In this document: positions 6,924-10,000 of the stretch, piece by piece
How positions within the stretch are numbered: position 1 is the stretch's first letter
Layout of the letters: each line of letters opens with the position of its first letter
DNA from: Magnetospirillum sp.
GTDB taxonomy: Bacteria > Pseudomonadota > Alphaproteobacteria > Rhodospirillales > Magnetospirillaceae
Direction: 5' to 3'
Length of the DNA stretch: 10,000 bases
NCBI GenBank assembly: GCA_020217035.1
Contig: JAIWOG010000026.1
Location: 1-10,000 of the forward strand
The notes under the pieces: model-generated
What the model was told of the DNA's origin: nothing
Databases searched by the model: none
What the model saw: only the letters and a program-made list of their open reading frames with translations
Position numbers and translations under genes: made by a program

Positions 6924-7033
6924 CTATATAATGCAGATAAGGCCCGCGCGGAAATGGCGGTTCGCGAAGTCTTTTGCCCGATGGCGAAAAGGGCTATGGT
7001 GCCACCCCTTGCCAGGATGCGTTACGTTCGACC
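6924..7033. promoter_or_regulatory. Divergent intergenic region, regulator/asnB versus ribA
   Basis: 110 bases between two divergent start codons. A perfect -10 hexamer TATAAT lies at 6927-6932 on the plus strand, without a convincing -35 at the right distance. On the minus strand the same AT-rich patch abuts the regulator start codon. A second plus-strand option is TTGCCC (6974-6979) with TATGGT (6995-7000), spacing 15. The ribA Shine-Dalgarno is weak: AGGA at 7014-7017 is 16 bases from the ATG. I see no conserved FMN riboswitch sequence, although ribA is a riboflavin gene. Confidence 0.4.
6971..6991. repeat. Imperfect inverted repeat upstream of ribA
   Basis: CTTTTGCC and GGCGAAAAG pair around a CGAT loop with one bulged G. 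It could be a small hairpin in the ribA leader or an operator. It lies 43 bases before the ribA start. Such short repeats also occur by chance. Confidence 0.3.
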
Positions 7034-8164
7034 ATGACCAAGCCGCTGGACATCACCCCCGGCCCCACCCAACCGGCCCCCGCCCCGCTGATCGCCGTCG
7101 ATCGTGCGGTCGCCGAACTGCGTCGGGGCGCCGTGGTGGCGTTGCGCGGCCCGGCCGGCCGTGTCGCCTATGCCCTGGCGGCCGAGGCGGCGACCCCCGA
7201 TTCCCTGGCCAACCTGACCACCCTGGCGGGAAGCAAACCGTTCCTGGTGCTGACCGGACGCCGTGCCGGCGTGTTGGAACTGGCGCCGCCGCGGCCCGGC
7301 AGCTTTCGCGTCGACATGCATGGCGGGCTTTCCGCCGAAGCTTGCGCCTGGCTGGCCGACCCGGTGGTGCGTGACGTGCCGCGCCCCGACACCCAATCCT
7401 TGACCCTCTCGCCACTGGACCCCGACAGCGCCGCCGCCGCTTCGGTCAACCTGGCCAAGCTGGCCCGGCTGCTGCCCGCCACCGTCGTCGCGGTGCCGCC
7501 GGCCGGCGCCTTGCTGCTGCAGGGCGTGCTGGTGGTCGATGCCGCCGACATCGCCGAATACCCACTCAACGCGGCGCGTTCCTTGCGTTTGGTCTCGCAG
7601 GCCAAGGTGCCGCTGGAAGGGGCGGAAAACGCCCGCATCGCCTCGTTCCGACCCGCCGATGGCGGCATCGAGCATCTGGCCATCATCATCGGCGAACCTG
7701 ATGGCGACCAGCCGGTGCTGACCCGGCTGCATTCGGAATGCTTCACTGGCGACCTGCTGGGGTCCTTGCGCTGCGATTGCGGCGACCAGTTGCGCGGCGC
7801 CATCGCCGAGATCGGCCAGGCCGGGTCCGGCATCTTGCTGTACCTGTCGCAGGAAGGCCGCGGCATCGGCCTGGTCAACAAGCTCAGGGCCTATGAACTG
7901 CAAGATGGCGGCTTCGACACCCTGGACGCCAATTTGCAATTGGGCTTCGACGACGACGAACGCATCTATCAACCCGCCGCCCGCATGCTGGCGTTGTTGG
8001 GGGTGACGTCGGTGCGGCTATTGACCAACAATCCGCTGAAGGTCCAGGCGCTGGCCGCCCACGGCGTGACCGTGGCCGAGCGCGTCCCCCACGTCTTCCC
8101 GTCCAACGGCCACAACCGCAACTATCTGGCCACCAAGGCCAGCCGCAGCGGCCATTTGTTCTAG
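7034..8164 (+). CDS. ribA: GTP cyclohydrolase II with degenerate RibB-like N-terminal domain
   Basis: 376 residues. The GTP cyclohydrolase II domain covers about 187-376: RLHSECFTGD (231-240) with zinc ligands C236, C247 and C249 (SLRCDCG), QEGRGIGL (273-280), Tyr287 in KLRAYELQD matching the catalytic Tyr105 of E. coli RibA, and LLTNNPLK (329-336). It opens GTP to 2,5-diamino-6-ribosylamino-pyrimidinone phosphate, the first step of riboflavin synthesis. Residues 20-180 are placed like the DHBP synthase half of RibBA fusions but lack the acidic REnEGD-type active-site motif, so this half is probably inactive and a separate ribB is expected elsewhere. The ATG at 7034 has only a weak, distant Shine-Dalgarno; a TTG at 6974 would add 20 residues that do not look conserved. 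It is divergent from the regulator/asnB unit. Confidence 0.93.
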   Translation: MTKPLDITPGPTQPAPAPLIAVDRAVAELRRGAVVALRGPAGRVAYALAAEAATPDSLANLTTLAGSKPFLVLTGRRAGVLELAPPRPGSFRVDMHGGLSAEACAWLADPVVRDVPRPDTQSLTLSPLDPDSAAAASVNLAKLARLLPATVVAVPPAGALLLQGVLVVDAADIAEYPLNAARSLRLVSQAKVPLEGAENARIASFRPADGGIEHLAIIIGEPDGDQPVLTRLHSECFTGDLLGSLRCDCGDQLRGAIAEIGQAGSGILLYLSQEGRGIGLVNKLRAYELQDGGFDTLDANLQLGFDDDERIYQPAARMLALLGVTSVRLLTNNPLKVQALAAHGVTVAERVPHVFPSNGHNRNYLATKASRSGHLF

Positions 8165-8169
8165 GCCAT

Positions 8170-8196
8170 GGGCAGATTCTGCCCGGCGCTTCTTTC
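8170..8196 (+). terminator. Weak terminator-like hairpin after ribA
   Basis: GGGCAG (8170-8175) and CTGCCC (8179-8184) form a perfect 6-bp stem with a 3-base loop, 5 bases after the ribA stop. It is followed by a pyrimidine-rich stretch with interrupted T's and no clean T-run, so termination may be inefficient or Rho-assisted. Confidence 0.4.
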
Positions 8197-8211
8197 CCGC
8201 CCCTAGACATA

Positions 8212-8227
8212 TTTGTTTAAAAACAAA
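8212..8227. promoter_or_regulatory. AT-rich inverted repeat, possible operator
   Basis: TTTGTTT and AAACAAA are perfect 7-bp arms separated by AA, in an otherwise GC-rich region. The inner 14 bases, TTGTT-N4-AACAA, have the spacing of Crp/Fnr family sites (TTGAT-N4-ATCAA) but differ at one base in each half. The repeat lies 58 bases upstream of the start codon at 8285, a sensible position for a regulator of the unrecognised gene and the transpeptidase gene. Confidence 0.4.
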
Positions 8228-8253
8228 CACTTATGAACTGGCATTGCCTTTGC

Positions 8254-8259
8254 TTATAA
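8254..8259 (+). promoter_or_regulatory. Candidate -10 element for the gene at 8285
   Basis: TTATAA lies 26 bases before the start codon, downstream of the AT-rich inverted repeat. No convincing -35 is seen at 16-18 bases upstream, which would fit a promoter that depends on an activator. This is weak motif evidence. Confidence 0.25.
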
Positions 8260-8284
8260 GGACTCGTCCTTTCAGAGGTGCGCC

Positions 8285-9265
8285 ATGTCCGCTTCCGCCA
8301 TCGCCAGTTCCGGGTATACCGACCCCAACGCCTTCGTGCCGGTTTTCGCCAGCGAGAACGCCACCGCCGCCGCTGCGGAAAAGCAGGAACAGGCCAAGCA
8401 CCTGACGTTGTTCGGCGACAGCGACGATTCCCCCAGCTTTTGGGACCTGTTGGACGTCGTCAACCCGTTGCAGCACATCCCCATCGTCAACGAGATTTAT
8501 CAGGACCTGACGGGCGACAAGATCGGCGTCGCCGCCCGGTTGGCCGGCGGCGGTTTGCTTGGCGGACCTATCGGATTGGTGGCCTCGGCCATCGGCTGCC
8601 TGGTCGAGGAAGAGACCGGCGACAGCATCGGCGGCCACGTGGTCGCCCTGTTCAAGGACGACGAAACAGAGGCCCCACAAGTGGCCGAGGCCCCGGCGCA
8701 GCCCCAAACCCCGGATGCCGGCAAACCGGTTCAGGTCGCCATGGCCGCCCCGGTCGAGTCGGAAATGCCGTCTACGGTTGCCGCCAACACCAGCGGCGCC
8801 CCCATGATGTTCAGTGCCGACGGACTGATCGCCCAGCCCGCGGCAAGCCCGGTACCGACGGCCAACCCGTTGCCGGTCACCCCGGCATCAGCGCCCATGC
8901 CTTTGACCAACAGTCCCAAATCCGGCCGCGTCATGCCGGTGCCGCCGCGAACCGTCGGCTCTGCCGAGCAGGCGCCTCCCCCCATCACCGTCCCCATCTC
9001 CAGCGGCAGCGGCCGCTCGAACGTCCCCATCACCGGCCGCGACCCGTTGGCCAACCGGGCCGCCCCGGATCCGCTGGCGGTGCAAAAGGCCATGGCCCTG
9101 CAAGGCGTGCCCGCCGAGACCCAGCATCCCATGCTACAGGCCAATTCCAAGGCGGCGACCGGTTCGGCCGACTGGCTGTGGGCGATGAACCAAGCCCTGG
9201 ACAAGTACCAGAAAGCCGGCGGCCTGGCGGCGCGGCCCGAAGACGCCAAATCCCCGGCCTATTGA
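8285..9265 (+). CDS. Unrecognised Pro/Ala-rich protein with conserved-looking N-terminal Gly-rich domain
   Basis: 326 residues; I cannot assign a function. AGAGG with 6-base spacing precedes the ATG, and codon use is strongly GC-rich at third positions, so the frame is real. Residues 1-45 are small-residue-rich with no signal peptide. Residues 50-123 look like a folded domain: SFWDLLDVVNPLQHIPIVNE (51-70), a YQDLTGDKIG turn (72-81), a glycine-rich hydrophobic stretch (82-106, with GGG at 88-90 and GGPIG at 93-97) and EEETGDSIGGHVVALF (108-123). The hydrophobic stretch could insert in or lie against a membrane, perhaps as a glycine-zipper helix pair. Residues 128-290 are a long Pro/Ala/Thr low-complexity linker. 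A short C-terminal motif with W297, W299 and DKYQ (306-309) may be a binding helix. The stop overlaps the start of the L,D-transpeptidase gene (TGATG). Confidence 0.85.
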   Translation: MSASAIASSGYTDPNAFVPVFASENATAAAAEKQEQAKHLTLFGDSDDSPSFWDLLDVVNPLQHIPIVNEIYQDLTGDKIGVAARLAGGGLLGGPIGLVASAIGCLVEEETGDSIGGHVVALFKDDETEAPQVAEAPAQPQTPDAGKPVQVAMAAPVESEMPSTVAANTSGAPMMFSADGLIAQPAASPVPTANPLPVTPASAPMPLTNSPKSGRVMPVPPRTVGSAEQAPPPITVPISSGSGRSNVPITGRDPLANRAAPDPLAVQKAMALQGVPAETQHPMLQANSKAATGSADWLWAMNQALDKYQKAGGLAARPEDAKSPAY

Positions 9266-9777
9266 TGGAACTGATCGTCTCGCCGCAAGGATGGCTCGAG
9301 GTGAACGGCCAGCGCAAAGCGTGCCGGCTGGGCCGCGCCGGGATCATCCTCGACAAGCAGGAAGGCGACGGCGCCACCCCGGCGGGCCGATGGCCGCTGC
9401 GGGCGGTGCTTTATCGCCCCGACCGGGTCGGCCGCCCCGACACCGCCTTGCCCGTCCGCGCCTTGGACCCCACTGACGGCTGGTGCGACGATCCCGACCA
9501 TGCCGATTACAACCGGCCGGTCCGCCTGCCCCACCCGGCATCCTGCGAAAAGATGTGGCGCGATGACGGGCTTTACGACGTGGTGGTGGTGCTGGGCCAC
9601 AACGATTCGCCCCCCGTTCCCGGCAAGGGCAGCGCCATTTTCCTGCATGTGGCCGATCCCCAGGGCAAGCCGACGCAAGGCTGCGTCGCCCTGCCCTTGG
9701 CCGATCTGCTGGGGGTGCTGGCGGTCTGCCGTCCGGGCGACAGTCTAAGGGTACTGCCGCCGCCCGAACAGGGCTGA
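9265..9777 (+). CDS. L,D-transpeptidase family protein (YkuD catalytic domain)
   Basis: 170 residues, essentially only the catalytic domain. The signature is FLHVADPQGKPTQGCVALP (126-144): His128, Gly139 and the nucleophile Cys140, with Thr137 where many members have Ser. Upstream are KQEGDGATPAGRWPL (31-45) and YDVVVVLGHNDSP (104-116), typical of the short YkuD/COG3786-type proteins. The family forms 3-3 peptidoglycan cross-links or attaches proteins to peptidoglycan in the periplasm. No signal peptide or membrane segment is visible, so its export route or cytoplasmic role is unclear. The ATG at 9265 overlaps the previous gene's stop and has no strong Shine-Dalgarno of its own, suggesting translational coupling. 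The last 33 bases overlap the convergent yggS gene. Confidence 0.91.
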   Translation: MELIVSPQGWLEVNGQRKACRLGRAGIILDKQEGDGATPAGRWPLRAVLYRPDRVGRPDTALPVRALDPTDGWCDDPDHADYNRPVRLPHPASCEKMWRDDGLYDVVVVLGHNDSPPVPGKGSAIFLHVADPQGKPTQGCVALPLADLLGVLAVCRPGDSLRVLPPPEQG

Positions 9778-10000
9778 GCCCACCCGCACATGGGTGGCGC
9801 CGCAGGCGATGGCCTGGGGGAAGTCGCCGCTCATTCCCATGCTGATCTCGGTCAGCCCGGTGCTGGTGGCCAATTGCGCCAGATGCCGGAAATGGGGCAT
9901 CGGGTCCCCCTCGGCCGGAGGAATGCACATCAGGCCGGTGATCGGCAGGTCATATTCGCGTCGGCACAGATCGATCAGGATTTGGGTCTGGTCGGGATCA
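9745..10000 (-). CDS. yggS: YggS/PROSC family PLP-homeostasis protein, N-terminal part outside window
   Basis: The last 84 residues of an alanine-racemase-fold PLP-binding protein. ITGLMCIPP, then EISMGMSGDFPQAIACGATH and VRVGSALFGRR match the YggS C-terminus, where SMGMS and the RVG-A-FG segment hold the PLP phosphate. The family binds pyridoxal phosphate without known catalytic activity and controls its availability to other enzymes; loss affects PLP and amino-acid balance. The stop codon TAG is at 9747-9745, inside the 3' end of the convergent L,D-transpeptidase gene. The true start and about 140 upstream residues lie beyond the right edge. Confidence 0.94.
   Translation of the reverse strand, partial: DPDQTQILIDLCRREYDLPITGLMCIPPAEGDPMPHFRHLAQLATSTGLTEISMGMSGDFPQAIACGATHVRVGSALFGRRQYP

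Noticed and set aside
6924..7033. FMN riboswitch upstream of ribA.
   Set aside because: The region is too short and I see none of the conserved riboswitch segments.
8234..8268. A TGAAC ... CGTC pair resembling an EcfG general-stress promoter.
   Set aside because: The spacing is 26 bases, far from the 16-17 needed, and the motifs are only partial.
8278..9265. A second plus-strand frame, continuous with the transpeptidase frame, stays open across the whole unrecognised gene and could suggest an N-terminally extended transpeptidase.
   Set aside because: Its translation is Arg/Gly/Pro-rich and lacks domain features. The other frame has the Shine-Dalgarno and GC-rich third positions. Long open shadow frames are expected at this GC content.
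9780..9797. CCACCC/GGGTGG hairpin just after the transpeptidase stop as a bidirectional terminator.
   Set aside because: It encodes the conserved THVRVG segment of yggS and has no T-run on either side.

Overview
The window looks like core chromosome from a GC-rich alphaproteobacterium, most likely a member of the Rhodospirillales close to Magnetospirillum. This rests on the strongly GC-rich third codon positions, the comF-grxC-Nit block next to a DUF1178 gene, a RibA with a degenerate RibB-like N-terminus, and an NDUFAF5-type protein of the kind known from alphaproteobacteria and mitochondria. The taxon is an inference from gene content; no rRNA or other marker is present. There are twelve protein genes, ten complete inside the window and two cut by its edges. 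They are packed very tightly, and no gene-free stretch is longer than about 120 bases. I see no tRNA, rRNA, IS element, CRISPR array, phage or plasmid gene.

Region 1 (1-1608, minus strand) is a two-gene operon. An NDUFAF5-like SAM-dependent enzyme comes first, followed 2 bases later by sfsA, whose last few codons run off the left edge. Region 2 (1653-3526, plus strand) is comF, glutaredoxin 3 and a Nit1-type amidase; the last two overlap by one base in a TGATG junction. Together the glutaredoxin and amidase suggest thiol and glutathione maintenance. Region 3 (3516-4488) holds a small class I methyltransferase on the minus strand, convergent with the amidase gene and divergent from a DUF1178 zinc-ribbon gene only 31 bases away.

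Region 4 (4485-6923, minus strand) is a two-gene unit: an OmpR-type regulator whose receiver domain is shortened and has lost its phosphorylation residues, then asnB, a glutamine-dependent asparagine synthetase. Region 5 (6924-8164) is a divergent intergenic region and ribA (GTP cyclohydrolase II). Region 6 (8165-9777, plus strand) begins with a 120-base spacer carrying a weak terminator-like hairpin and an AT-rich inverted repeat. It continues with an unrecognised protein joined by TGATG to a YkuD-type L,D-transpeptidase. Region 7 (9745-10000, minus strand) is the 3' part of yggS, convergent with and overlapping the transpeptidase gene.

The least explained parts are the degenerate regulator paired with asnB, the unrecognised Pro/Ala-rich protein coupled to a transpeptidase without a visible signal peptide, and the AT-rich palindrome in front of that pair. 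I found no clear evidence of a wholly new defence or mobile system; most of the window is housekeeping.
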